Positions 7,402-16,119 of a stretch of 35,080 nt of DNA are shown one piece after another. Both the position numbers and the translations under genes were made by a program. Location: positions 1-35,080 of the forward strand of contig JAFTCN010000033.1 of NCBI GenBank assembly GCA_017454675.1. The letters run 5' to 3'. Under the pieces are notes generated by a model, which was given only the letters and a program-made list of their open reading frames with translations, was not told the origin of the DNA and ran no database searches. Numbering within the stretch: position 1 is the stretch's first letter; every line of letters begins with the position of its first letter. Source of the DNA: Clostridia bacterium. GTDB lineage: Bacteria; Bacillota; Clostridia; Oscillospirales; CAG-272.

Positions 7402-8229
7402 TCATTTCACGTCTTTGCGGGTGAAGACGGTGCAGCCGATAAGGACGGAAACGGCGAGCCACATGACGTCGAAGCCGATGCTGCAGAGCAGGAAGCCCGG
7501 AGTCCTTATCCCTCCGACGAGCAGCGACTGCATGGTCGGGGATACGGCCAGGATATTGAACAGCGAATCGGGGACCGAGAGCATCATGCCCGCGAGCATC
7601 GAGATCACCGAATAGACGGCGACCGGCATGACGATCGAGATTATTACCGAGATCACCGAAGACTGTGTGATGAACGCCGCGGCGGCAGCGATGCCGGAAT
7701 ACGCGAGATACACTCCGGCGCTGACGCCGAAGATATACGCGATATCCCCGAAGTCATATGTGAATTCGCCGAAGAACAGCCGGCAGCCGGCGACCGTCGC
7801 GAGCAGCGTCACGGCCATACCGGCGATCGAGAAGACCGAGGCTCCCGCCTGGAGCGAGAGATATATGAGGGTCCTCTTTTTGCCGTCGATGATCTTGTTG
7901 CGTATGATCCCGCCGGAGAACTGCTGCGCGATATAGAACGCGGCGGCTGCCGTGATCGCCAGTCCGAAGCTTTCGGAGAGGGGAGAGAGCTGTACGAAGA
8001 CGGTGTCGGCGTTCAGGTTCTCGAGCGCGCCTGAGATCATCGGATACATGCCCTCCATACCGGGGATGTTCAGGCTGTCCGCCTGCGACAGCATAGCTTC
8101 GGCGGCTTTTATGACGCCGAGAAGCAGCATCGGGATGAGTATCCCCGAGGCAGCGGCGGCGATGAGAATGATGTATGCCGTCCTCCATCTGGAGAGGCAG
8201 TAAAAGTCGGCTTTTAACAGATCTTTCAT
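7402..8229 (-). CDS. ABC-2 type exporter, membrane subunit
   Basis: A 275-residue integral membrane protein with about six hydrophobic stretches: near residues 18-42 (AYIILIAAAASGILIPMLLL), 90-105, 130-155, 170-190, 195-225 and 245-270. The layout, with a short cytoplasmic N-terminus MKDLLKADFYCLSR and a large first extracytoplasmic loop, is that of ABC-2/NatB-like permeases that pair with BcrA-type ATPases. Its ATG overlaps the ATPase stop by 4 nt (ATGA at 8226-8229). Likely export of a peptide, antibiotic or lipid; no precursor peptide, histidine kinase or response regulator lies beside it, so the cargo is unknown. Confidence 0.85.
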   Translation of the reverse strand: MKDLLKADFYCLSRWRTAYIILIAAAASGILIPMLLLGVIKAAEAMLSQADSLNIPGMEGMYPMISGALENLNADTVFVQLSPLSESFGLAITAAAAFYIAQQFSGGIIRNKIIDGKKRTLIYLSLQAGASVFSIAGMAVTLLATVAGCRLFFGEFTYDFGDIAYIFGVSAGVYLAYSGIAAAAAFITQSSVISVIISIVMPVAVYSVISMLAGMMLSVPDSLFNILAVSPTMQSLLVGGIRTPGFLLCSIGFDVMWLAVSVLIGCTVFTRKDVK

Positions 8230-9110
8230 TCCGCACCTCCCACAAGCTTTACGAAATACGACTCGAGCGTCTCCTCGCCGGCTCCGAGCCAGGTCACCGG
8301 AAGTTCCGAGAGTTCGCGGAGGATCTTCGGGTAATCCGAAGGGCCGCGAAGGACGTAGAGTCCGTTCTCATATGTATGGCCGGCGATGCATCCGGCGGCG
8401 GCGAGACGTTCGAGCGCCGCGGAGGGATCGGCCGCGCAGGCAAACGAGATGTGGCGCGTCTCCTTTGCCTGAAGCTCTTCGCGCGTAAGAGATTCGACGA
8501 TCCTTCCGCGATCGATGATCAGGAACCGCGTCGCGAGCTGCGAAAGCTCCGACAGTATGTGCGACGATATCAGCAGCGTCACACCGCGTTCGGCAGCCAG
8601 TTTCCGAAGGAACACGCGCAGGTCGACGATCCCCTGTGGGTCGAGGCCGTTCGTCGGTTCGTCTAGGATCAGGAAATCCGGGTCGGATATCAGAGCGACG
8701 GCTATCGCCAGCCGCTGGCGCATTCCCAGCGAGTAGTTTCTGACCTTTTTCCGGTCGTCGGGATCGAGGCCGACCTGTGCCAGTATTTCCTTTATGCCGG
8801 CATTTTCACGTCCGCACATCAGCGCCTGGAAGCGCAGGTTTTCGCTGCCCGTCATCCACTTGAAGAGTCCGGGGGCCTCGACGACCGCCCCGATCCTCGT
8901 GCGCCCTTCGCTGTCGGACAGTGAAAAGGTGCCGGACGTCGGCTTTGCGAGTCCCGTCAGCAGCCGTATGAGCGTGGTCTTGCCGCTCCCGTTCTGCCCG
9001 ATGAATCCGACGATCTCGCCCCGCTCGATCTTTATGCTGATCCCGTCGTTTGCCGCGGTGCTGCGGTAATGCTTCGACAGCCCGCGTGTTTCGAGTAAAA
9101 CTTCTGCCAT
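8226..9110 (-). CDS. ABC exporter ATP-binding subunit (BcrA/CcmA type)
   Basis: A 294-residue ATPase. Walker A is GQNGSGKTT (38-46), the signature is NYSLGMRQRLAIAVAL, Walker B is FLILDEPTNGLDP, and the switch His is in LLISSHIL. The C-terminal 80 residues (ETRHISFACAADPSAALERL onward) form the small regulatory domain found in bacitracin-type exporters. A ribosome binding site AGGAGATGG is placed properly before the ATG at 9110. The permease overlaps its end by 4 nt. About 170 nt with no gene separate it from the TraX-like gene upstream; no strong promoter is evident there. Confidence 0.93.
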   Translation of the reverse strand: MAEVLLETRGLSKHYRSTAANDGISIKIERGEIVGFIGQNGSGKTTLIRLLTGLAKPTSGTFSLSDSEGRTRIGAVVEAPGLFKWMTGSENLRFQALMCGRENAGIKEILAQVGLDPDDRKKVRNYSLGMRQRLAIAVALISDPDFLILDEPTNGLDPQGIVDLRVFLRKLAAERGVTLLISSHILSELSQLATRFLIIDRGRIVESLTREELQAKETRHISFACAADPSAALERLAAAGCIAGHTYENGLYVLRGPSDYPKILRELSELPVTWLGAGEETLESYFVKLVGGAE

Positions 9111-9278
9111 ATAGCCATCTCCTGTCTTTGCCGCCGTTATCCGGTGTGTTCCGGCTCCGGCTTTCTTCCGCCGCTGCGTACGTCCGCTGCGCGGGGAACT
9201 TATGCGGCGAGTTGTGTTTGTGTATACGTAACGTTGTTTTCAGCGCGGCGGAACGTATCTGTCTGCGCATTCCGCGCG

Positions 9279-10037
9279 TCATAAGATTATCGGGATGTCT
9301 CCGTGCAGCGCGATCCGTACGATCCCGATGACAACGAGGTGAGCGGGGTAGTAGATGTAGTAGAACCACTTCATTCCGGTCAGTCTCCCGCGCTCCCCGT
9401 TATATCCCGCGAGGACAGGGAGCGACAGGAACGTGAACATCTGCAGCGCCCCGTAGAGTTTGTCGAGAAATATGAAATACACTGCCGCGTATATGAAGGT
9501 CCAGATGACGATGTCGAAGGCCTGACGTTTGAAATTCCCCCTGTGCGCGTACAGGAAGAGGGGGCACATCACCGCGATGCTCGACCAGTCCGACGGGAAC
9601 GATATAACGCAGATCAGGACTGTCGCCAGTATCTTTCCCCACTGCGGGATGTCATCGCGCCGGCAGATGAAGATCAGCACGGCCGCCCAGGCGAGCGACC
9701 ACATGACGCTCGTCTGATTGAATACTCCGGTGGAGAGGGGAAGAAAGGGTATCCCGAAGGCGAAATCGTACGCGAAATGCGAGATGACGGCGAATATGAA
9801 GAGCCTTACGGCGTATTTCTTTCTGTCGTGAGTGTAGTGGCAGCCTTCGGCGATGAAGAACCACATAATAGGCGCCGTCAGTCTGCCGATGATGTGAAGG
9901 GCAACGACGTACCACACCGCCTGAGTTCCCGGAAAGAGAGCCCATGTCAGGTGATCGACAGTCATCGCGACGATCGCGATGAGCTTCAGCATATTACCGG
10001 TGAGGCCGGCTCTCTTTTCTTTTACCGCTGTGTTCAC
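9279..10037 (-). CDS. TraX-family integral membrane protein
   Basis: A 252-residue polytopic membrane protein. It has the family pattern LTGNMLKLIAIVAMTVDHL at the N-terminus, LTAPIMWFFIAEGCHYT, RLFIFAVISHFAYDFAF, and the conserved C-terminal KWFFYIYYPAHL-like segment (here KWFYYIYYPAHLVVIGIV). TraX of F plasmid acetylates pilin; chromosomal clostridial relatives are common and mostly uncharacterised, possibly acting as membrane acyltransferases. The start is a GTG at 10037 with only a weak ribosome binding site. It sits 6 nt after a truncated ORF and is probably in the same transcript as the flavoprotein gene at 10226-11281. Confidence 0.9.
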   Translation of the reverse strand: MNTAVKEKRAGLTGNMLKLIAIVAMTVDHLTWALFPGTQAVWYVVALHIIGRLTAPIMWFFIAEGCHYTHDRKKYAVRLFIFAVISHFAYDFAFGIPFLPLSTGVFNQTSVMWSLAWAAVLIFICRRDDIPQWGKILATVLICVISFPSDWSSIAVMCPLFLYAHRGNFKRQAFDIVIWTFIYAAVYFIFLDKLYGALQMFTFLSLPVLAGYNGERGRLTGMKWFYYIYYPAHLVVIGIVRIALHGDIPIIL

Positions 10038-10043
10038 GGTCGA

Positions 10044-10202
10044 TCACTGCCCTTCCAAAAGATTGTCGCGGGACTCCGGGGCTTCTCTGGCCAGTTCGGT
10101 CATCTCGGCTATGAACCTTTCGGCGTCGCTGTCCTCCTTCAGAATGACCGGACCTGTTTTTTTGTTGAACAAACCCAATGAGGTTAACCTCGTTTCTGAC
10201 AT
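10044..10202 (-). pseudogene. N-terminal fragment of a NERD-like protein
   Basis: This ORF encodes only 52 residues. The segment LFNKKTGPVILKEDSDAERF resembles, from my memory of the family, the N-terminus of nuclease-related-domain (NERD) proteins of Clostridia, which normally run well over 200 residues and continue with a second helix and the catalytic domain. Here the reading ends with LLEGQ and TGA, and the TraX-like gene starts 6 nt later, so the rest of the gene is missing. The start is weakly supported (CGGAAA just before the ATG). It is either a deletion remnant or a retained small protein; I favour a remnant. Confidence 0.45.
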
Positions 10203-10225
10203 TTTCCGGCGTCTTGCACGGCGGA

Positions 10226-11281
10226 TCATTTTTTGTTCAGGAACCTGTCGAAGAAGAACCGCACGACTCCGCGCAGACATCTGCATCCGACATTGAAGAC
10301 GAACAGCTTTGCCGGCTTCAGGTAGAATACCTTCATCAGGAGGCGCATGAAGAAAAATCTGGACCGGAGCCTGCCGGCGTAGCGGCGGAGGATCGACGGA
10401 TCGCTCTTAGCTATCGATTCGGCTGCTTTCCTGCCGCTCTCGAGGCCGTTCCGGAGGCCGGACAGGGTGAACGGGTCGCACGCGCCCATCGCGTCGCCGG
10501 CAAAATATATGTCCCCCGGGAGCACCGGCCGCCGCACGCCGATCGGAGTGAAAGCGGCGTAGAGCCCAGAAATATCGGGGTCTTCACCGATGTCGCGCAG
10601 GAATTTCCGGAACACCGCCCTGTAATCTGTCGATTTCCGGTATTCGTCGGTGATCCCGACGTTCGTGATCCCGCCCGATGTGCTGACCCAGCAGTACCCG
10701 CGCTCCGTTATCCCGAAGTGGATCTCGATGCCGTCGGGGCGGTCCGATGGGAAACGCAGCTGAATGGCGAGGTTCCGGCGCTTCGCTTTCTGATATCTGC
10801 TTCCGAATCCGTTCGTGCCGTCTGCAAACACGAGGCTGCCGTACCGGACTGCCGTCCTGTTTTCCCCTGCGCCGAGCGTCACTGTTTTCGAGTCGGGGTC
10901 GTGGGCCGTCAGCGGCATGTTTTCCGCGATCTCTATCCCGCGGCTCACCGCGAGGCGGAAGAAGGCGTCGTCCAGCGCCACTCTGTTTATCTCCCGGCTG
11001 GTGAGCAGGAACCTGTTGTCGATATACTGCCGCGGCGAGAGGCCGTAGAAAAGCCTGAAATCCTTGATGCAGGTATAACCGCAGTCGGCTGGATCGAGGC
11101 CGAACTCGCGGTACACCTTCACCGTTTTCTGCGTGATGTATCCCGCACAGCACTTGTCCCGCGGAAAGACGTATTTCTCCGCGACGAGGACGTCGCGCAC
11201 GCCGTGATCCAGCAGCGTCAGCGCGCAGGCAAGTCCCGCGGGTCCGGCGCCGATCACGACGACGTCGTATCTGTCATTCAT
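10226..11281 (-). CDS. Geranylgeranyl-reductase-family FAD oxidoreductase
   Basis: A 351-residue flavoprotein. The N-terminal dinucleotide-binding motif is YDVVVIGAGPAGLACAL, followed by CCAGYITQKT (equivalent of the family CGGG/CAGG segment), GSLVFADGTNGFGS, and the second FAD motif IYFAGDAMGACDPFTLSGL. This matches GGR-type reductases that saturate isoprenoid chains or act on related lipids; bacterial members of unknown substrate are frequent. The C-terminus is rich in Phe, Arg and Lys (RSRFFFMRLLMKVFYL), suggesting membrane association. The ATG at 11281 is chosen because the Rossmann motif follows at once and AAGGA is about 10 nt upstream; reading further upstream gives an Arg-rich non-family extension. 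Confidence 0.9.
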   Translation of the reverse strand: MNDRYDVVVIGAGPAGLACALTLLDHGVRDVLVAEKYVFPRDKCCAGYITQKTVKVYREFGLDPADCGYTCIKDFRLFYGLSPRQYIDNRFLLTSREINRVALDDAFFRLAVSRGIEIAENMPLTAHDPDSKTVTLGAGENRTAVRYGSLVFADGTNGFGSRYQKAKRRNLAIQLRFPSDRPDGIEIHFGITERGYCWVSTSGGITNVGITDEYRKSTDYRAVFRKFLRDIGEDPDISGLYAAFTPIGVRRPVLPGDIYFAGDAMGACDPFTLSGLRNGLESGRKAAESIAKSDPSILRRYAGRLRSRFFFMRLLMKVFYLKPAKLFVFNVGCRCLRGVVRFFFDRFLNKK

Positions 11282-11316
11282 AAAACGGTGTCCTTCACCT
11301 TCCCGCCACGCCGGCG

Positions 11317-11766
11317 TCAGTATAAGATCCGCTCCAGAGCCTGTGCGACCCCGGCGAGCCCTTCGGCGTCGTCGCGGCTGAATCTGGCGGGAACGGGGCT
11401 GTCGATATCGAGCACGGCGGTCACTCTGCCGTCGCGCCGGACAGGAACGACGATCTCGGACCGCGACGCGCTGTCGCACGCGATGTGCCCGGGGAAGCTG
11501 TGCACGTCGTCGACGACCTGCATCCTGTTTTCGGCCCAGGCCGTCCCGCACACGCCCTTTCCTTTTTCGATGCGCACGCAGGCGACCCTGCCCTGGAACG
11601 GGCCGAGCAGCAGCGCGCCGTCCTTTACGAGATAGAATCCCGCCCAGTTGATGTTTTCCATCGAGTGGAAGATGATCGCCGAGACGTTTGCCATGACGGC
11701 AACGGTGTCGCGCGAGATCTGCGCGAGCTCCTCCGCCTGTTTTATCATAAGATCGTAATCTGTCAT
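11317..11766 (-). CDS. msrC: Free methionine-(R)-sulfoxide reductase (GAF type)
   Basis: A 149-residue GAF-domain enzyme that repairs oxidised free methionine. The three functional cysteines are present at C63 (VACVRI), C73 (KGVCGTAW) and C97 (GHIACDS); their spacing of 10 and 24 residues is exactly that of E. coli fRMsr (84, 94, 118). Other family signatures are MENINWAGFYLV and RSEIVVPV. The ATG at 11766 is supported by GGAG 8 nt upstream; an earlier in-frame ATG at 11787 would include that site. It lies 35 nt upstream of the flavoprotein gene and fits the redox and sulfur theme of the window. Confidence 0.95.
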   Translation of the reverse strand: MTDYDLMIKQAEELAQISRDTVAVMANVSAIIFHSMENINWAGFYLVKDGALLLGPFQGRVACVRIEKGKGVCGTAWAENRMQVVDDVHSFPGHIACDSASRSEIVVPVRRDGRVTAVLDIDSPVPARFSRDDAEGLAGVAQALERILY

Positions 11767-11877
11767 TTTCTGAACTCCGTTCGGCACAGGGGCCGCGTTC
11801 TGTCCGTGACCGCCGGTCCCGGCTCGCAGGATCTCAGCGGCCGTGCGCTCATTTGAGAGGCGCGTCTTTCAGGCGTT

Positions 11878-12486
11878 TTACGGCTCGCCTGCGCTGCCGT
11901 AGCCTTCCTTGAGCGACTCGTCGTACGCGGCTCGCTCGCCGCCGATGAATTTCGGCCTCACTCTGGCCGCCAGGACTGTCGCGTCGCCGATCTTCCCCTG
12001 TTCTAGCCTGACGGGCACCGCGACGCGCTTCAGGTGCATCCCGATCAGCGTGCCTCCGATGTCGATGCCGGCGTCCGCCTTTATCTCCTCAAGCGCGACG
12101 GGATCGCGCATCGCGGCATATGCCGCCGTGGCGAACGAGCCGCCCGCCTTCGGCTGCGGCACGACGTTCACTATCTCGGCGCCCGGCACGGCTTCGCGCT
12201 CGACGATCAGCGCCCTGTTGAGGTGTTCGCAGCACTGGGCCGCGATGAATATGCCGAGAGGGGCAAAGACGCTGTTCAGGCCGTCGTACAGCGCGCTGCC
12301 GATCTCGGGGACCGACCAGCTTCCGACGCTGTGGCCCGTCACTTCGCTGGTGCTGCAGCCGATGACGACGATGTTTCCCTTTCTCAGATGAGCTGCCGCG
12401 ACGAGCTGCCTCGCCGCGTTCGACGCCTCTTCGCGGTATTTTTCCGCGGCCCCGCGGTCTTCGATCGAATGTGTTATTCCAGCCAT
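11878..12486 (-). CDS. DUF436 / TIGR01440 family protein (YwlG-like)
   Basis: A 202-residue protein of a widespread Firmicutes family with no settled function. Characteristic segments are NIVVIGCSTSEVTGHSVGSW, FIAAQCCEHLNRALIVE, VVPQPKAGGSFATAAYA and DIGGTLIGMHLKRVAVPV. Two adjacent cysteines in AAQCCEHLNRA and the one in GCSTSEV are conserved in members I know. The start is clear, with GGAGG 7 nt before the ATG at 12486. It is about 110 nt upstream of fRMsr and about 50 nt downstream of the YoaP-type acetyltransferase; all are on the minus strand. Confidence 0.93.
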   Translation of the reverse strand: MAGITHSIEDRGAAEKYREEASNAARQLVAAAHLRKGNIVVIGCSTSEVTGHSVGSWSVPEIGSALYDGLNSVFAPLGIFIAAQCCEHLNRALIVEREAVPGAEIVNVVPQPKAGGSFATAAYAAMRDPVALEEIKADAGIDIGGTLIGMHLKRVAVPVRLEQGKIGDATVLAARVRPKFIGGERAAYDESLKEGYGSAGEP

Positions 12487-12534
12487 TTTTTGCCTCCGTA
12501 CAGTGTCGTTGTCTTTGCGTTCGTGATAGTTGAT

Positions 12535-13284
12535 TTATTTGTTCAGCGCCAGCTTCAGGAACTTTTTGTCGTTCTGCTGTTCGTTGGTCAGCCATTCGCC
12601 GTCGCGGAACAGGGAATAGGTCGTGCAGGGCGTCGGAGCCGAACGCGCGGCTTCTTTGGTCTCAAGACAGACCGCCCTGAACGGTATCCCGCATTCGGCA
12701 GCCGTTTTTTCGAGGACAGGCACGTATTTACCGTTGAAGGGGCACTGGTTCGTGTAGTACAGCACAAAGCCCGCGTCTTCGATGTGCGGATGCTTTGCGC
12801 AGTCCCTGAATGCCGGGACCGCGGCGTTCTCTTCAAAGGGGAGGTACATAAGGCTTATGCCGCAGTCGGATACGTCCGCCGTGCGGAAGCCCTTGTACTC
12901 CAGGTATTTCGGATCTGAGAGGAACGGCCTCTTCTTTGCGGACGAGAGCACGCACAGGCCCGCTTTCCCTTCTGCCTTCGCGTCCGCGATGCACGCGTTC
13001 AGCAGGTCGGAGGAGTAGCCGTGTCCCTTGAAGGAGCCGGAGACCCACAGGCAGTCGATATACAGATACCCGGGGGCATCGACGGGAATCCAGGCGTTCT
13101 CGGCCGGGATGTACTCGATGAAACACTTACCCCGTTCGACGCTCTTCAGAAAGACGAGACCGTCGCCGAAGCATTTTTCCATCCATCTTTTTTTGGAGGA
13201 CACCTGGATGTCGTTGTTGCCGGAAATGGCGCAGCAGATATGCTCGCTTTCCAGATTGTCCTTCGTGACTTTTATGTACTCCAT
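12535..13284 (-). CDS. YoaP-type GNAT acetyltransferase with thioredoxin-like C-terminus
   Basis: A 249-residue two-domain protein. Residues 1-145 are a GNAT domain: YLYIDCLWVSGSFKGHGYSS carries the acetyl-CoA loop (FKGHGYS). Residues about 165-249 match the YoaP C-terminal domain, with YTNQCPFNGKYVPVLE, an isolated Cys where thioredoxin-like folds have their active site, and TTYSLFRDGEWLTNEQQNDK near the end. The biochemical role is unknown. AAGG lies 9 nt before the ATG at 13284. It begins 6 nt after the stop of the FeoB-associated protein, so it belongs to the iron-uptake transcript, though a functional link is only suggested by position. Confidence 0.9.
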   Translation of the reverse strand: MEYIKVTKDNLESEHICCAISGNNDIQVSSKKRWMEKCFGDGLVFLKSVERGKCFIEYIPAENAWIPVDAPGYLYIDCLWVSGSFKGHGYSSDLLNACIADAKAEGKAGLCVLSSAKKRPFLSDPKYLEYKGFRTADVSDCGISLMYLPFEENAAVPAFRDCAKHPHIEDAGFVLYYTNQCPFNGKYVPVLEKTAAECGIPFRAVCLETKEAARSAPTPCTTYSLFRDGEWLTNEQQNDKKFLKLALNK

Positions 13285-13290
13285 TTGCAG

Positions 13291-13557
13291 TTACCTTTTT
13301 TCTGATGATGTCATGTCCGGCGGCGCGCCGGGAACTGTCCCGGCGGAATTCACGTTGACGCCGGCCGCTTTGCCGGTGTCCCGGGATCTGGCGTCCCGTT
13401 TCCCGGGCCCTGTCTTTCCTCCCGTTCCGGCGCAGCTTCCGCATGAAGCGCACCTGCCGCAGCAGCTGCCCGATCTGTGCGACCGCCAGGTGAAGAAGAC
13501 CGCGGCGGCAAGTCCGCAGGCGATCAGCACGATCAAAACTATATCCAGAGGGTTCAT
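13291..13557 (-). CDS. FeoB-associated Cys-rich membrane protein
   Basis: An 88-residue protein: a single N-terminal membrane helix (MNPLDIVLIVLIACGLAAAV), a short basic stretch, then a cysteine cluster GSCCGRCASCGSC with C32, C33, C36, C39 and C42, and a low-complexity hydrophilic tail. This is the layout of the small proteins that follow feoB in many Clostridia (PF12669 type), thought to help ferrous iron transport. The ATG at 13557 is fixed by GAGG 6 nt upstream; the longer in-frame reading from 13653 overlaps feoB and is not family-like. The gap from the feoB stop is 11 nt. The C-terminal tail of about 40 residues is longer than usual. Confidence 0.9.
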   Translation of the reverse strand: MNPLDIVLIVLIACGLAAAVFFTWRSHRSGSCCGRCASCGSCAGTGGKTGPGKRDARSRDTGKAAGVNVNSAGTVPGAPPDMTSSEKR

Positions 13558-13568
13558 TCCGTACCTCT

Positions 13569-15917
13569 TCAGAACAGCATGGCGATCAGGCGGAAAACGA
13601 ATGCCGCCACCCAGGCTACGACGCACTGCCATACGGCGATCCCGGCTGCCCACAGACGGCCCAGCTCACGCCTGAATGAGGCCACCGCCGCCACGCAGGG
13701 TGAATAGAGAAGGCTGAATATCAGAAGGCATCCGGCGTCGACGGGCGTTATCACCGACGCGATACCCCCCTGAGCTCCGAAAAGCACCTGCAGCACCGAC
13801 ACCACGCTCTCTTTGGCCATGAATCCCGATATCAGAGACGTCACGATGCGCCAGTCACCGAGCCCGAGCGGGCGGAACAGCGGTACCAGGGCGCCCGAAA
13901 TGACGGCCATGATGCTCTTCGAAGAATCCTCCGCCAGATTGAGGCGGAGATCGAAACTCTGAAGGAACCATACCGCCACGGTCGCGATGAGTATGACGGA
14001 AAAAGCTTTCTGAAGGAAATCCTTGGCTTTTTCCCACATCAGCTGGAAAGTGGAGCGGATGCTGGGTATGCGGTAGTTGGGCAGTTCCATGACGAACGGG
14101 ACCGCTTCCCCCCGGAACAGTGTGCCTTTGTACAGGAAGGCGATCAGTATTCCGATCGCTATCCCGAGGGCGTACAGGCCTGTCATGATGAGCCCGCCCT
14201 TCTTTGGGAAGAACGAATTGACAAAGAAAGCGTAAATGGGAAGTTTGGCGGTACAGCTCATGAACGGGGTCAGAAGGATGGTCATTTTGCGGTCGCGCTC
14301 GCTCGGCAGCGTCCGGGTCGCCATTACGGCGGGGACCGAACATCCGAATCCTATCAGCAGCGGCACTATGCTCCGGCCGGAAAGGCCTATCTTCCGCAGC
14401 AGCTTGTCCATGAAAAACGCCACGCGGGCGATATAGCCGCTGTCTTCGAGCAGCGACAGGAAAAGGAACATGACAACGACGACAGGGAGGAAGCTGAGGA
14501 CGCTGCCGAGGCCTTCCAGGATGCCGTCCGTTATCAGGCTGTGGACCGCGGGATTGACGTTCCCGGCGGTGAGCGCGGCGTCGGTCCACTTTGTAAGAGC
14601 GACGATGGCCTTTTCAAGAAGATCCTGAAGCAGGGCGCCGATCACGTTGAAGGTCAGATAGAAGACCGCCGCCATGATGGCGATGAAGATCGGGAGCGCC
14701 GTCCATTTTCCGGTAAGGATCCTGTCCGCCTTCAGTGAACGGGAATGCTCCTTGCTTTCGCGGGGCTTTTTGACGCTGACGCCGCAGATTTTCTCGATAT
14801 AGCGGTAGCGCATGTCGGCTATGGTGGCGCTGCGGTCCAGGCCGCGCTCTTTCTCCATCTGCAGAGTGATATGCTCGAGCGTCTCCAGTTCGTTCTGATC
14901 CAGGGCCAGCTGCGCTAAGATGTCCCTGTCGCCTTCTATTGCCTTGCTCGCCGCAAAACGGATCGGGAGGCCGGCCGAGACGGCGTGGTCCTCGATCAGG
15001 TTCGACACCGCGTGCAGGCAGCGGTGAACGGCTCCTCCGTAATCGTCCTGGGAGCAGAAATCCTGCTTGACCGGCTTTTCACGGTATTTCGCGATATGCA
15101 GCGCGTGTGTCAGCAGTTCATCGACGCCCTGGCCCTTCGATGCCGAGATCGGTACCACAGGCACGCCGAGAGCGTTCTCCATGGCATTGACGTCTATCGA
15201 ACCCCCGTTGCCGGTCAGTTCGTCCATCATATTAAGCGCGACGACGAGCGGCCTCTCCATCTCGATCAGCTGCATCGTAAGATAAAGGTTGCGCTCGACG
15301 TTCGTCACGTCGACGATATTGATGATCGCGTCGGGCTTCTCGTTCAGCACGAAGTTGCGCGAAACGATCTCTTCGCTCGAATACGGGGACATCGAATAGA
15401 TCCCCGGAAGATCGGTGATGCGGGTGTTCGGATTTCTGCGTATGACGCCGTCTTTCCTGTCCACGGTGACTCCGGGGAAGTTGCCGACGTGCTGGTTCGA
15501 ACCGGTCAGCTGATTGAACAGCGTGGTCTTTCCGCTGTTCTGGTTGCCCACCAGCGCAAAGGTGAGCACATGGTCGTCGGGCAGCGGGTCCTCTCCCTCT
15601 TTGTCGTGATATATCCCGGGCTCGCCGAGCGCGGGGTGCGGGTCGTTGGACTTAACTGTCCGCCTCGGCGGAGCGGGATCTTCATCGGCCTTTTCCGCCG
15701 GCGTGATTCCGATCCTCGCCGCGTCCGCCAGCCGGAGCGTCAGTTCGTATCCGTGAAGGCGGAATTCCACGGGGTCTCCCATTGGAGCCGGCTTGACCAT
15801 CGTGACCGTCGCTCCCGGTATCACGCCCATATCCAGAAAATGCTGACGGAGAGCGCCTTCTCCGCCGACGGTCTCGATCTTCGCGCTTTCCCCGATCTTA
15901 AGTTCCTGTAGAGTCAT
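13569..15917 (-). CDS. feoB: FeoA-FeoB fusion, ferrous iron transporter
   Basis: A 782-residue fusion. Residues 1-75 are an SH3-like FeoA domain (LKIGESAKIETVGGEGALRQ through VEFRLHGYELTLR). A linker of about 40 residues leads to the FeoB G domain: G1 GNQNSGKTT (124-132), NFPGVTVDRKDG, DLPGIYSMSPYS (G3), and NMMD as G4. The helical spacer follows, then the membrane part with two Gate motifs around GFGCSVPAVMATRTL and LTPFMSCTAKLPIYAFF, ending near residue 782. It imports Fe2+ in a GTP-dependent way. The ribosome binding site is weak. The downstream Cys-rich protein supports the assignment. A promoter lies about 130 nt upstream. Confidence 0.97.
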   Translation of the reverse strand: MTLQELKIGESAKIETVGGEGALRQHFLDMGVIPGATVTMVKPAPMGDPVEFRLHGYELTLRLADAARIGITPAEKADEDPAPPRRTVKSNDPHPALGEPGIYHDKEGEDPLPDDHVLTFALVGNQNSGKTTLFNQLTGSNQHVGNFPGVTVDRKDGVIRRNPNTRITDLPGIYSMSPYSSEEIVSRNFVLNEKPDAIINIVDVTNVERNLYLTMQLIEMERPLVVALNMMDELTGNGGSIDVNAMENALGVPVVPISASKGQGVDELLTHALHIAKYREKPVKQDFCSQDDYGGAVHRCLHAVSNLIEDHAVSAGLPIRFAASKAIEGDRDILAQLALDQNELETLEHITLQMEKERGLDRSATIADMRYRYIEKICGVSVKKPRESKEHSRSLKADRILTGKWTALPIFIAIMAAVFYLTFNVIGALLQDLLEKAIVALTKWTDAALTAGNVNPAVHSLITDGILEGLGSVLSFLPVVVVMFLFLSLLEDSGYIARVAFFMDKLLRKIGLSGRSIVPLLIGFGCSVPAVMATRTLPSERDRKMTILLTPFMSCTAKLPIYAFFVNSFFPKKGGLIMTGLYALGIAIGILIAFLYKGTLFRGEAVPFVMELPNYRIPSIRSTFQLMWEKAKDFLQKAFSVILIATVAVWFLQSFDLRLNLAEDSSKSIMAVISGALVPLFRPLGLGDWRIVTSLISGFMAKESVVSVLQVLFGAQGGIASVITPVDAGCLLIFSLLYSPCVAAVASFRRELGRLWAAGIAVWQCVVAWVAAFVFRLIAMLF

Positions 15918-16046
15918 TTCTTATCTTTTTGTCCTGATCTTTGTATGTGATCATGCAGCCCGTCAACGCCGGTATTTCGGATCCCGGTGCGCCCCGGTTC
16001 CGGCGGCGCGGGTCTCCGGATCCGGCAGACTGCATCCCATCTTAAA

Positions 16047-16055
16047 ATTATACCA
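16047..16055 (-). promoter_or_regulatory. Probable extended -10 promoter of the feo operon
   Basis: On the minus strand TGG-TATAAT forms an extended -10 element; no good -35 box is 17 nt upstream. The transcript would have a leader of roughly 120 nt before feoAB. No clear Fur or DtxR box is visible. It is the only strong promoter-like site in the 200-nt gap. Confidence 0.5.
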
Positions 16056-16119
16056 CATTTGTGCCCGATCCGAGCCGCATTCGGGCGCCTGAAGCCCTCT
16101 CCGTATCTGTTTTTTTGAA

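Noticed and set aside
9303..10181. Plus-strand ORF of 292 codons opposite the TraX-like gene
   Set aside because: Antisense shadow: highly charged, repetitive Asp/Arg/Glu composition and no family similarity.
10180..10191. Perfect palindrome GAGGTTAACCTC as a possible DtxR/Fur-like site
   Set aside because: It lies within a coding frame (Thr-Arg-Leu-Thr-Ser-Leu) with no promoter beside it; likely chance.
10178..11635. Long plus-strand ORF of 485 codons opposite the flavoprotein gene
   Set aside because: It mirrors a well-supported minus-strand gene, has an Arg/Val/Pro-rich composition and no family motif. High GC content produces many such antisense frames here.
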